Below the pieces are notes generated by a model. It was not told where the DNA came from. It ran no database searches and was given only the letters and a program-made list of their open reading frames with translations. Below, one piece after another: positions 24,201 through 34,545 of a stretch of DNA of 64,000 nt (its first letter is position 1; each line of letters opens with the position of its first letter). The stretch lies in assembly GCA_963971225.1 (NCBI GenBank), contig OZ020267.1:149633927-149697926 (forward strand), written 5' to 3'. Source of the stretch: Melieria omissa. Taxonomy: Eukaryota; Arthropoda; Insecta; Diptera; Ulidiidae. The position numbers and the translations under genes were made by a program.

Positions 24201-25536
24201 GGCAATCTCCTCTTCCGGCGAACCCAGCAGCAGGTCCAAGAAGCTCACCTCCGTGCTGGCGTTGTGCTCTTTAGATGGCGCAGTGTTGCTGTTTATGTTC
24301 TCCGCCTCGGCTGCCAGTTGTGCTGTTTGCGAAGCGAGCTTGTCGATATTTTGAGCCAAAACCTGCTCGTTGTTGCCATCGATGATCTCCAGTCCCTCGC
24401 GTATGGTGTCGAAAATACTCTTCTCGTCATTCTTCTCCAGTATGTTCTCCTTATGGGTCACTGTCACCGATGGATGACGGTCCGGCGGATACTGTGTCTG
24501 AATTTTGGTGTTGTTCTTGGCATCATCCTCCTTGCCAAAGAACAGCGAAAACAGATTGAACTGTCGGGAGTTCTGCGCGCGCCGGTAGTCGCGTTGGCTG
24601 CCGCAGTCATAGCTCGAGGGACAGCACTGGCCCTTCGGCACCACCGGCATGCAGTTCTTCAACGCGGGCGAACACTTCTTGGGCGCACAGCGGCGCGTGC
24701 CGCGTATGCAGAAGCAAATGTCGCACGGCCTGTCCGCATCGGACTTCATCTTCTGACCCTCGACATAGAACTGCTGGCCCACGGTGCAGCCGCGATTGCG
24801 CTGCAGACGCTGCGACATGCGCAGAAAGTGCTTATTGGAGGTTTTGCGGTAACGCACCTCCTGCGACGACTTGCCGGAGGGTTTGGCGCTGCAGTCATAG
24901 CGCACCGGACAGCAAGTGGAGTCCACAAAGATGGGCTTGCAGCCCTCCACGGGCAACATGCATTTGGGCTTGACGCACTTCTCCGAACCGCCTGCAATGA
25001 AAACCAGACATTATAAGCACAACCAATGTGAGACCCAATCGATATCTAAGATTTCCATACCAATGCAGTAGCAGTAGGTGCACAGATTCGATGACGACAT
25101 GGCCGAACCTGACTTGTAGACGGTGCCGTTCTTCACACAAACTGCAAGAAAACAACATTAAGTGATGCAATTACTCAATCGGCGCCGCAGCGTGTCTCAC
25201 CGTATAGATCCACGTCCGAGTCATCGGAGCGGCGCTGCAGCATGTTCTCGTTGACAACGCGATCGATCGACTCGCGCTCGTAGTGATCCAGGTAGGCAAT
25301 GATGCGACGCGTGGCCGGGATCTTGTAGAATGCATCGAGGCGCGCGCACGACAGATACGGACAGCAGGTGTTCTTCTTTTGCACCACGATGCAGCCGCGC
25401 GGTGGCGGCATCGGCATTTCGGGGCACACCTTCAGGCGGCAGACGAGCGTCTTGCGGCTGCACTGACAGTTGAGGCATTTCTCCACGGTGGGAACGAGCG
25501 ATTTGTCCGCGTACCAGGTGCCGTTGTGATGGCAGC
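21224..25536 (-). CDS. VWC gene, exons 2-5
   Basis: Exon 2 (25536-25201) holds VWC module 1. Exon 3 (25141-25061) holds the first half of module 2. Exon 4 (24991-22541) holds the rest of module 2, module 3 and most of the linker. Exon 5 (22473-21224) holds the end of the linker and the C-terminal cysteine module. Introns are 59, 69 and 67 bp. Reading through the first acceptor upstream looks like a signal peptide, but it begins with GTG rather than ATG, and TTGCATTGTCATTGCAG is a good acceptor, so I treat 25537 onward as intron. Confidence 0.92.
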
Positions 25537-28500
25537 CTGCAATGACAATGCAAAGCAAAACTGACAATAAAACTGCTAAATATCGCACTGCCTAGATTTG
25601 TCGAGTTTTTCCTCTGACTAATTCCAAGAATTTAATGTGTGAACAATTAGAAATACAATTACTGGCCGTTTCATGCTGATGACGCGTTTACAACGCAATG
25701 CTTCTGCAGAAATAATCATTTGGGCCACAAAACTGATTGCAGCGCTTTTACTTGGGTTCAGTTTTCCAGATGCTTCGACTAAGTGGCTGTTAGGTTTAAG
25801 TGCGCTTACGTGCGGCTGATGTTATCACAGAGCACTGCGCATGCGCATGCGTGGAGTTTCAGAGTTTACAAAAACTAGTTTGAGTTTTTATGCGGAAAAA
25901 TAAAGACAAACTTTTACTTTTACTGGATGGTAAAATTTTCGATAATATCTGAGCACCAGTTGTATGTTTTACGGAATTTTAGAAGAAATCCAGTTAAAAA
26001 AAAAGTAACATTAATTTCAAGTTGAACTGTGACAAAATATTTAAGAAGAGGATACAAGACAACTTGGAGTATTGAATAATGGAGAACGTTTTGATAACTC
26101 AATATGAGCAACAAGTTTTAACCCTAAGTCCTAGAATTTTAAAAGTAACGTAAACCAAATGTGAGACTGTCAGGCTTATATGACCTAAATTACTGAAAAC
26201 ATTTTTTTAAAAAAGTACAAAAACTGTCTAAAATGTTAAATTTATGAATGCAATATAATTCTAACATTCCATTAGAGGATTACATAAAATAATGAAATCG
26301 AAAATCTTTTTGATTTATCATCATTTGAAATCTTTAATGAGACTGTGAGGCTCACTTCTGGGAACTAGAGTTAATATTAAATCTTTCAAAAAGGCTTGAA
26401 ATGACATGCGATCGGTTGAAATGTCGGTCATTGAGAGAGAAGTGTTTTTGGTTCAAAGAAGGTTTGAGTTTCGATATTGTCTTCACAAACTATATGGAAA
26501 AACGGAAATTGTTGAAAATTGTCAGAACTTATTTGAACATAAAAACAATTACGGTCACGGTTTCAACAGTTGGTTATTTTAAACCAAAATACACGTAGGT
26601 TAATAGGTTACTTGTTTGGTTATTTGACTACCTTTATTCGTGTTTGACGACTTTTTTTACTTTTATTTTGTTCATCGACAGGCGGCAGGAACGAACGATC
26701 GAAACTTGGTTTTTTCTTTTGCTAAGGTTACATTTTTTACATTTTACTTTCCCGGAAGCATATGGTTAATCCTTTCGCTATGTGGAATCCATATGGATAC
26801 ATGATCTTTGTGGACCGCTGCATTCTCTACGGTTGCAAGAATACATTTTTTTGTTGGTCCTTAGAACAGTTTGAAATTTAAGGAAAAATACGAAATTAGT
26901 AAACTGAATATTTAAGTTTATAGAAGTGAAGCATATAAGTTTTCTTAATACAGTAACGACTCGGTAAAAGCAACCCTCGATTTGCGCAACTCCTCGATTA
27001 TCGCAACTGCTGCCGAAAAAACCTCAATAATCGCAACTTTTTCTTCGTCTTATTTTCTTTTTGTGGAGTAGAATGTCAGTTGATGTCCCGTTTCTCTCTC
27101 TAGTTTTTTTAAATCAGTAAACTAAATTGTTATCAAACTGTTTTGTTAATCAAGCCTTTTTAAGAAATTTTTGGAGTTCTTGTTTCTGATTGATTTTTCT
27201 TAAACACAATGAATGTGATTAGTTTAAGTTCTTTTTTTTTTGTAATACAACAAAATATAAATAAAATAATAATGAATTCTAATGAAACCCTTATAAAACT
27301 TTGTGAAATTTACAAATTTTTATACAAAAATTTAGACTCGATAATTGCAACAAACTCGGTAGTTGCAACTGCCACTGTCATTAATCGGTTGCTTTTACCG
27401 AGTCACTACTGTAGTATATCTTGACATAGTAAAGGAAGAAGAAGCAGAAAACTTTAGATAACTTTTTAATTTGACGTTTTCTTTCAATTTAGATACCTTT
27501 TTTTAATTTTGGCTGAAGTAAGAAATATTCAAATTTGGTTTATGCGTAAACATTTTTATGTTTGAGTAATTATTACAGCCACAAAGATGTGGTTGCTCTC
27601 ATAGAAAATCAATCTTAAATATAAATATAAATAAATATAATACACTCCGAGTATAAATATTAAAAAGTTCTTAAAGAAAGTTCGTAAAATTTAAAATTGT
27701 ATCTTTCTCCAGTAAAAATCTGTAGCGAAAGGATTAACAAAATTTTGGTCGAGTGACAACCGTGATGACAGTAACTTCTTTCTGACAACCAAATGTTCAA
27801 AGAGTAAGGAACGTTAAAATAATTTCTGAAATTTATATTAACCAAAGCTTGGTGTCGATTATACTTTAAAACGATTCGACATGGAATGCTTTCAGTAGCC
27901 TAAAATCTATCAAAAAAGGTGCACCAATGAATTTTTTTTTTACTAATTTATTATAATTTCCCCTGCTTCGATAGTCCAGCGGATAGCGTGCTCAGCGTCT
28001 CATATCAGAGGCCCTAGGTTCTATTCCTAGCTCGGGCTGGTGAATGGCTCATCTACCTCTATCGCTATTTACCATACATGAAGCAGATGAGATTTACAAG
28101 AATGACAAAAGTGCGCTTTTGGCAGGCAATGAAAAACTTCCAAGTGAAAGAAAAACTGCCAACCGCTGTTCGATTCGGCGTTAAGTTGAAGGTCCTCTTC
28201 CGTTTGAAATGTGTGTTGTAACACATGTTAAAAAACAGTGTGAAATACACATTTCAAACGGATGGAATTTGTGGTATCTCAATGGGTCCATATAGAGGCC
28301 CAAGTGTGTCTGATACAGAGGCAGCCACTACAACCTACCTACCTACCTTCTAATTTAAACACTTAATTTACTCAGTACTTTATCATTAACTATCATAGAC
28401 AAGTTGGCAGAGGGGAGAAGTAAAAATTGTATAGTTATATAGAGAAATGCGATCCCCCACCCTGACAGAATTTCAACTGATTAGCGTAGCCAATACATGA

Positions 28501-31500
28501 CATTAGCCTTATTGAGGTCCTTAACTCTTAAATGGAGTAAATAGGGAGAAAACCAAATATAGAAAGACACAGCAGTGGGCCCGATTCTGGTTATCACTGC
28601 TCTACAAACTATGAGTAAATCTGATCCAACGTACTGTCAGTTGAGAAGGCCATGTCCACAACTGCCGAACTTGCAGTTCATTGTAGCAGACACTGAAATA
28701 AGTAGATTTCAATCAGTATGTTCACTATATAATCAATTTCAGGTACCCGCATTCACTTTAACCCTTTCGACCCCAAAGCTGCCTGAGAGCAACTTCACCT
28801 ATTTGTCATCTTATAGCAAAAGCTACGATTGAATTATGGGTTTAACAACAAATTAATATTTTTAAAAGTGAATTCAAAGCAAATTCGAAAAATTTTACTG
28901 TTATCCCCAAAATAATTTTTAATGATTTGCAGTGATATGAGGGAAAGTTTGAGTTCTAATTGAAATCTACGAATTGGGCGCGTTTGATTAAAACCCTGTT
29001 TCTATAATAATGGTTAAATAAAATCAAAAAGTTATAATTTTGTATTTTTTCATAAATATTAAATAATTTTTTTGTAATTAACAAATATCGATACAAAATT
29101 TATTTAACCTGTTTTAAGCTAAATTTGTTCAAAAGTAAACTAGCTGAAGGAGTCTAACAAACTGACGTGGCGACTTCAAATTTCGTGTGCACACTTCTTA
29201 CGAAAGTGTTTCGTGATTTGAATACCAAAAAGTAATATCGAGACCCAGGTTAAAATTAGGGGTCGAAAGGGTTAAGTAATTTATTTAGAATTTTCTGAAT
29301 TATTTTATGCAGATTTTTATTTTCAAAACCCTTATTAGTCTAAACTACTAGTTATGAAAAACTATGTCATTAGACGTTACTTTCTTTTTATCAATGCTGG
29401 TTCATGATTAATAGAATCAGCCATAGAATTTGCAGATTAAATTAAGTCCACAAATTGGGCCTCGGGCTCGAAATTGTTCAAGCGCAACGTAATGACTTAA
29501 TGAACTTCGCATTACCGGAAAATGGGTGAAAACAGCAGCTGCTGCTGCTGTAGATTTTTGCACTCCAGTCAATTGTCGCCTTTGCGTCAACGAGCGCAAT
29601 CGAATGCAGCGGCAGTAAAAGTTGACCTCGAGCAAACAAGAAGAAATTATAATTTGGCTGTTGGGCTGCTTCTTGTTGTTGTTGTGGTGCATTGTTGGTG
29701 GCGTCGCTGAAAGCCGTACAATTTAGTTGCCATAATTATGCGAATTAATTTTTGTGCCAGATTTCTGTGGCACAGCGTCGCTAATCAACACACTGAAAAT
29801 TGCCACTCACCAAGTCAGCGCTTTTCCAACATCAACAATAACAACAAACAACAGCAAATTCGGCACAGGCCAAACAAAAGAAAACCAAACAAAACAAAGC
29901 AAAAACAACTCAAAAGAAAACAAAAAGCCAGAAAGTGCGCCAACAACAAAGTAAGCTAAAGCGAAATTCATTGCAGCGCGCACCGAAATCACGCTGACAT
30001 TTGAACATTAAGAACGTGTAACACGCGAAAGCTACACAAAAGCATATAAAACGCGCGCTTTTTGTGTTTTTTGTGTCTGTGTGTGTGTGTGAGCAACCGG
30101 AAGATGCTACAACCACAAAAAGTGTGAAATTAATGATGGAAAAGCATCTCGACAAACTGCCGTAATTGTCCCACAGAAATTATAAACAAATCATTGAACA
30201 CACACACACAGACACAAACAGAGACACAGACACATGCATAAAGCGAAACAGTTGAACAATCAGCGAAGCGACGTGCAGGCATTCAAAAATTTGAAACGAT
30301 GCTTGCAAACGCTTGATGGTCATTAATGAATGAAGCGAAAGAAGCCAACGGCGCACAAAGCGCTGCCTGGCGACATAAATTAAGAACAAGAACTAAAAAT
30401 TTCTATTCATTATTTTGTTAACGTTGCTGCTGTTGTTTGTGCTGGTTGTTGTTAATGTCGTTGTTGTTGTTGTTGTTGCTGGCAGTGTTGAGTACACGAA
30501 ATGAACGTGTAGCAGTCGAGAGTACATTTGCCATTTGTTGCCGCAAACAAGTCAACAACTACAACTACAAAGCACAATGCGCTGCCATCAAGCAATGCAA
30601 TCGCCGCTGCGGCAGCGAACCCTTTCCGCGCGTTTGCTGCCACACCGCGAGCTGTGAAAGGCGTTGCTTTCTTTCGCCACAGTACAACTTCTACGCTCGG
30701 TTGGTCTGCTGGGCGCTGCTGTGAACTGCTTTAGATGACCATTTCATTGTTATTGTTGTTGTTGTTGTTAGTGTTTGTGTGTATTGTGCATTTGGTGGCT
30801 TTGTTGCTTTGTGCTGTAAATTGTTCTGGCATTTGGGAATTGATTTTGTTCCAACTTTCACCTAACCGACCAACGAGCAGCGACCAACTTAAATTAACTA
30901 CCAACTCCAACAGACAATTTGTTCTTCTCGGGCAGCGATTATCGGCTATGCGGTTCCCGCGTTTCATGGCTGTTTTGTTACTTTGTTTATACGTTTGTTT
31001 ATTTTTTTGTTTGTTTGTTTATGCTACTAAGGTCGCAACTATATAATTTGAGTCAATAATTTTGTGCTTATTGAGCCCAGGCTTAGCTTTGCATATGAAC
31101 AGCTGCTCCAGTTTCCCTTTGACACTTATGGCTAATTTGCCTGAGAAATGGGTCCGTTCAGGCCGGCCAACTAAATATTTATATTTCCAAAAACCGTAAT
31201 AATAGTCCACAGCTAGAAAATTGCTTTGGAAAGTAAAAGGGCAACGCATTGTTTGGAAATTTTGTGACATCAGCACACGTGACCGGACTCTAATCAAAGG
31301 TTATGGATGGTAAAAGTGAATTTGCTGGATAAGTTGAGTTTTGGGAAATTTGTATTCATAAATGGATTTGCTGGATCCTTAATTTGCAAAAGGAATCATT
31401 CACAAGTGATTAGAAAGCAAAAGTAATAAACAATATTGATGAGCACGGTGAAAAGTTTCACAAACAAATTAAGCTACTTGAAGAATGTAGCAATGTTCGC

Positions 31501-34500
31501 TGAGTACGTTTGGAATTTGAATCGAAATATTGACCCATCTGGGCATCCGTAAAGCGAAAGCCTCTTTTTTGAAATCATAAAAATGTTTTTTTTTAAGAGG
31601 GGACTTCTTGTTTGGAGACCACCTGAACTATTTTTGAATGGAAAATATTTTTTTTATTCAAAATTTTTTTCAACATCTCAAGCAGAGCTACATAGCATTT
31701 TATGAAAAAAGTATTTAATTAAGGTTTCGTTTTTTAGGCTTTTTATATTTTTGGGGGAAGTTTTAGGAAAGCTTTTTGTTTGAAAACCCCCTTTACTTTG
31801 AATAAGGAATATTTCCCAAAATGAGAGTATAGTATTTTTTGCAATATTTTACTCATTAAAATATTTTACTCATAAAAAACTTAAAAAGGGTGCTAAGAAA
31901 AGGGGAAGGGGGTTCATGTGCACACAAAAAATTCACATTATCCTAGAAATCGAAGCTCTAGCTCTTCACGTTTTCATCCTTTCCGTGTAAAAGTCTATAG
32001 AGACCCCTTTAACCGTTATGTGCATATTACAAAAAACTCAGACGTGCTGCACTATTACTTTGTTCGGCAAAAATGATATGTACGATGTCATCTTTCAGAA
32101 GTATATGACCGTTACTCTGTTTGAAATTTTGTACTGTGTACTGTGTTGTACTGTGTAATCATTATTAAACATTTTTGACTGATCTGAACTGATATAAGTA
32201 TGTACATTATTTTTTACATATGATATCACCATGAAGATTAATGTTTATAAACTTCCTAGGCTCGTTCGAGGATATTCTCAATATTCGTTGCTTTTGCCAG
32301 CTGAAAAGCCTGGGGTTCTAACTGGTATCTTTCAGGAGCAAATGTCCTCCTTTTCAGTGAAACTTGACATTAATCCATTGCGTAGCTGTGTTTGCAGTTT
32401 TTTTAAATGAAATCTGTGTAATCTAAAATGTATGTTTCTTAACTATATTATACGTAGATCTATTGGCTTTCTAATAAAATAGTTTTTTGTCAAGCCACTA
32501 TTACTCACTATTAAAGACGTGCGAACATTAAAAAAACCTCACATTTCGACTTTTTTATTGTTTTACAAGTACGAAAAACAAATAAAAAAAAATAAAAAAA
32601 AAATTGATGAAAGACAAAGTTAGTAATTTTGTATTACAATTAAATATTGTTGGCTCTGTTCAGATGGACACAGAAGGTGCGAAAGTATTAAACAAATCAA
32701 AATTTAATCTATGATTACAGACAAGCGGTTTTTTCGTGCCTTTTTCATCTAATTTGCCCTCCTATTACGAACATTTTAAAATAAAACGTTTCTCAAAATA
32801 TCGGTAAAAATGAGTTCACTTTGACCTTCTTCCTTCTTTATTTGAAAATCCCTCAATTTAGTTAACGTTAAAATTTACAAAAGTTATTTAAGCAATGACC
32901 TTTTCTTTCTACTGAATAACATATACAGTGCTTACAGTTCGCTTATAACAAACCCATTTAAAACGATTTTCCGCCTAAAACGAACCAATTTAAAAAGTAC
33001 GCGCTTTATGTTTTCGCTTATTACGGACCCATTTTAAAGTGAACTTTCGGTTAAAACGAACCATTTTGCCCGGTCCCTCGAAGTTCGCTTTATGCGAAAA
33101 GTACTGTATTTGAATCAATCATTAATTGTATGAATTTAGTTCATATCGGTTTCTATCGTCTATGTCTTCTCTTGTCAAATTTTCAGCAAACAGCGGAAGT
33201 GGGTACTAGCAGGTTGAGCTACCTGATTAGTTGTAGTTATCTCCCTAGTTGACTTAGTTAAGTCGGAGAACTCCCAAGCGAATTTTTAATCTGGTAGACC
33301 ATGATCATGAATTACTATAGAAGCATTTTGAAAATAGATTCTGTTTAATAATATTTCTACATCTATAGATTGGATGATAGCAGGATTGATAGGTGGATAT
33401 ATGGATTTCATGAATTTATCCGAAATATGAACTGCCAACATGGTTTCTAAAGCAAATAATATGCTTTGAAAATACAAGAAACTCAATAACCCCCAAAAGC
33501 AATGCACTTTTCTTGTAGTTTCTGACGAATACTGAACACCACATATCTTCGTCCAATACAATTGGAACAAAGTGTTCCTCACAGTTCTGGCAGAAACCGG
33601 CAGCTCTCGGTTCCTGCCTTCCTGGACTTCTATGTTACGAATGAAGGAAATGAAATGAAAGTGATAAGGACAAAAATATTACCAACTTATAGGGAAAAGA
33701 TCTCTAAATGCCAAATACTGTTTTGGATTTATTTGAAACCATGAAAGGTTTAAATAGATTTAAGTTTTAGCTTTTTCGGAAATTAAAGATTGAGTGATAG
33801 GAGAATGGATGCACTTTCAATGAAAATGAGAGCAAAAGTGACAGCAATTTGTCAAAAAGGAGAATGAGAAAAGCAAGAGTTCATTTCGAACCCATCTCAA
33901 CCAAATTATTTGACTATCTGAAAGACATTATTCGACATTATTACATTTCCAAGACATTTTATGCCATCTCCCACTATAAAAGTCTTCACAAATCTCTTCA
34001 CCATAAAAATCATTGCAAAGAAACAAAAACGTTTGCAATTGCTCCAAATTTAGATTCATAAATTCTTGCATATGTTTTTGGTGTTCACAAATTCCAGCAC
34101 AATCGCAATTGATCCACGGTAAATGCCATTAGCATTAATTACACCGTTAGAGCCAAATAAAACAAGCTTACACAATATGGCCGCAAAAGGGGTGTTGGCA
34201 AACATTCCAAAACATACATAATCGTAAAAAAAAACTATCAAAATAAATAAAATCGGCATAATGCGTGAATCTGCATGTTAAACGGACACAGCATGTACGC
34301 TCAGCTCAGCTCAGCTCAGCTGCCATAAGAATTTAAATGGCGAGGCGCAGTGCGAGTGGTAAATCAAACGGCGAAAGAAAGGTGAAAGAGTATTAAAGCG
34401 AGTGGGCAAAGAGAAGAGAAGAGAAGGCCAAGAAGTGGCATGACGACGACAACTTACCCGTAGACGGTGCAACAAAAGCGTCCAACTGTGCGGGCAAATG

Positions 34501-34545
34501 CCAGAGCAGCGCCAACGCCACGAAGCCAACGAAACGCCAAAACAT
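21224..34545 (-). CDS. Secreted VWC-domain protein with long Thr-rich linker, five exons
   Basis: This is probably a secreted extracellular-matrix or ligand-binding protein. Minus-strand exons are 34545-34458, 25536-25201, 25141-25061, 24991-22541 and 22473-21224. All junctions are GT-AG, all phase 1, giving 1401 aa. Exon 1 encodes the signal peptide. Three cysteine-rich VWC modules follow at residues about 30-95, 143-202 and 237-298, each ending in a CCPxxYDC-like motif. A roughly 1060-residue linker rich in Thr, Ser, Pro and Lys follows, with poly-Thr runs typical of heavily O-glycosylated proteins. The last 40 residues form a half VWC module (CLECKCTEVGVKCGQLDC, then stop). The linker carries three DLLL motifs followed by acidic residues. 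Uniform phase-1 junctions suit exon shuffling of extracellular modules. I do not recognise the exact ortholog. Confidence 0.92.
26770..27733. mobile_element. TTAA-flanked element (piggyBac-like), copy 1, carrying a nested insertion
   Basis: Ends TCCTTTCGCTA and TAGCGAAAGGA are inverted, with TTAA outside both (26766-26769, 27734-27737). The interior matches, in reverse orientation, the element starting at 59663, including CTGCTTCTTCTTCCTTT-type and GAGAGCAACCACAT-type segments. A 461-bp pogo-like element is inserted inside, so the host element is about 500 bp without it. No transposase is present. Confidence 0.85.
26951..27411. mobile_element. 461-bp pogo/Tigger-like miniature element nested in a TTAA element
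   Basis: Inverted ends begin CAGTA-CGACTCGGTAAAAG-CAACC and are flanked by TA (26949-26950, 27412-27413). A further inner inverted block (TCGATTATCGCAACT / GATAATTGCAACAAACTC) is present. The matching region of the copy at 59663-60183 lacks this insert, which confirms both borders and the TA target duplication. Confidence 0.85.
27965..28345 (+). mobile_element. tRNA-derived SINE
   Basis: The head resembles a tRNA with RNA polymerase III internal promoter boxes. TAGTCCAGCGG at 27972-27982 fits the A box consensus TRGYNNARNGG exactly. GGTTCTATTCC at 28018-28028 fits the B box GGTTCRANNCC with one mismatch. A body of about 250 bases of unknown origin follows and the element ends in ACCT repeats. 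The last 70 bases resemble the 3' UTR of the LINE stub at 7619-8097, suggesting that this LINE family supplies the reverse transcriptase. The exact target duplication was not resolved; CTAATTTA occurs on both sides, 12 bases off on the left. Confidence 0.8.
28762..29271. mobile_element. TTAA-flanked miniature transposon (piggyBac-like)
   Basis: Ends CCCTTTCGACCCC and GGGGTCGAAAGGG are perfect 13-base inverted repeats flanked by TTAA (28758-28761, 29272-29275). The 510-bp interior has no coding capacity. The CCCTTTCG end is shared with the element at 59663 and nearly with that at 26770, which makes these one extended family. Confidence 0.9.
32926..33106. mobile_element. 181-bp CAGT-ended miniature element (pogo-like)
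   Basis: The element starts CAGTGCTTACAGTTCGCTTA and ends with the imperfect complement (AAGTTCGCTTTATGCGAAAAG, then TACTG), with TA outside both ends. The interior repeats AAAACGAACCATTT-like motifs. It is non-coding. Imperfect ends suggest an old copy. Confidence 0.65.
34458..34545 (-). CDS. VWC gene, exon 1 (signal peptide)
   Basis: ATG at 34545-34543 opens MFWRFVGFVALALLWHLPAQ, a textbook signal peptide with a hydrophobic core and a short basic start, then LDAFVAPST. The exon ends after one base of a Gly codon before GTAAGT. The acceptor at 25536 supplies the other two bases, giving ...STG-CHHNGTWY in frame. It is the only upstream minus-strand ATG exon with a signal peptide and matching phase that I found. 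Confidence 0.8.

Larger units (their letters stand above)
25537..34457 (-). other. Intron 1 of the VWC gene (8.9 kb), transposon-filled
   Basis: It is bounded by GTAAGT at 34457 and TTGCAG before 25536. It contains the TTAA element at 26770 with a nested pogo-like element, a SINE at 27965, a second TTAA element at 28762 and a small CAGT element at 32926. The remaining AT-rich parts (25620-26760, 29280-32920, 33110-34450) show no gene. CAA/GTT-rich stretches near 29520-30800 yield only accidental ORFs. A short CTCAG run lies at 34299-34322. Confidence 0.75.

Noticed and set aside
22524..25016. Plus-strand ORFs of 170-366 codons
   Set aside because: Antisense shadows of the Thr-rich VWC gene; Val-rich and without domains or start context.
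25537..25588. Apparent signal peptide directly upstream of VWC exon 2
   Set aside because: It begins with GTG, has no ATG, and ends at a strong splice acceptor; the exon at 34458-34545 gives a proper ATG signal peptide in the right phase.
27965..28040. Functional tRNA gene
   Set aside because: Pol III boxes are present, but the B box is imperfect, the acceptor stem does not pair cleanly, and 300 bases of SINE body and tail follow.
30437..30724. Leu-rich ORF resembling a signal peptide plus a Cys-rich mature peptide
   Set aside because: The Leu run is a GTT/TTG repeat, there is no ATG at its start, and overlapping frames are equally open.
33286..33582. Minus-strand 98-codon frame with hydrophobic stretch
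   Set aside because: Some resemblance to chemoreceptor composition, but no family motif and no splice signals that extend it.
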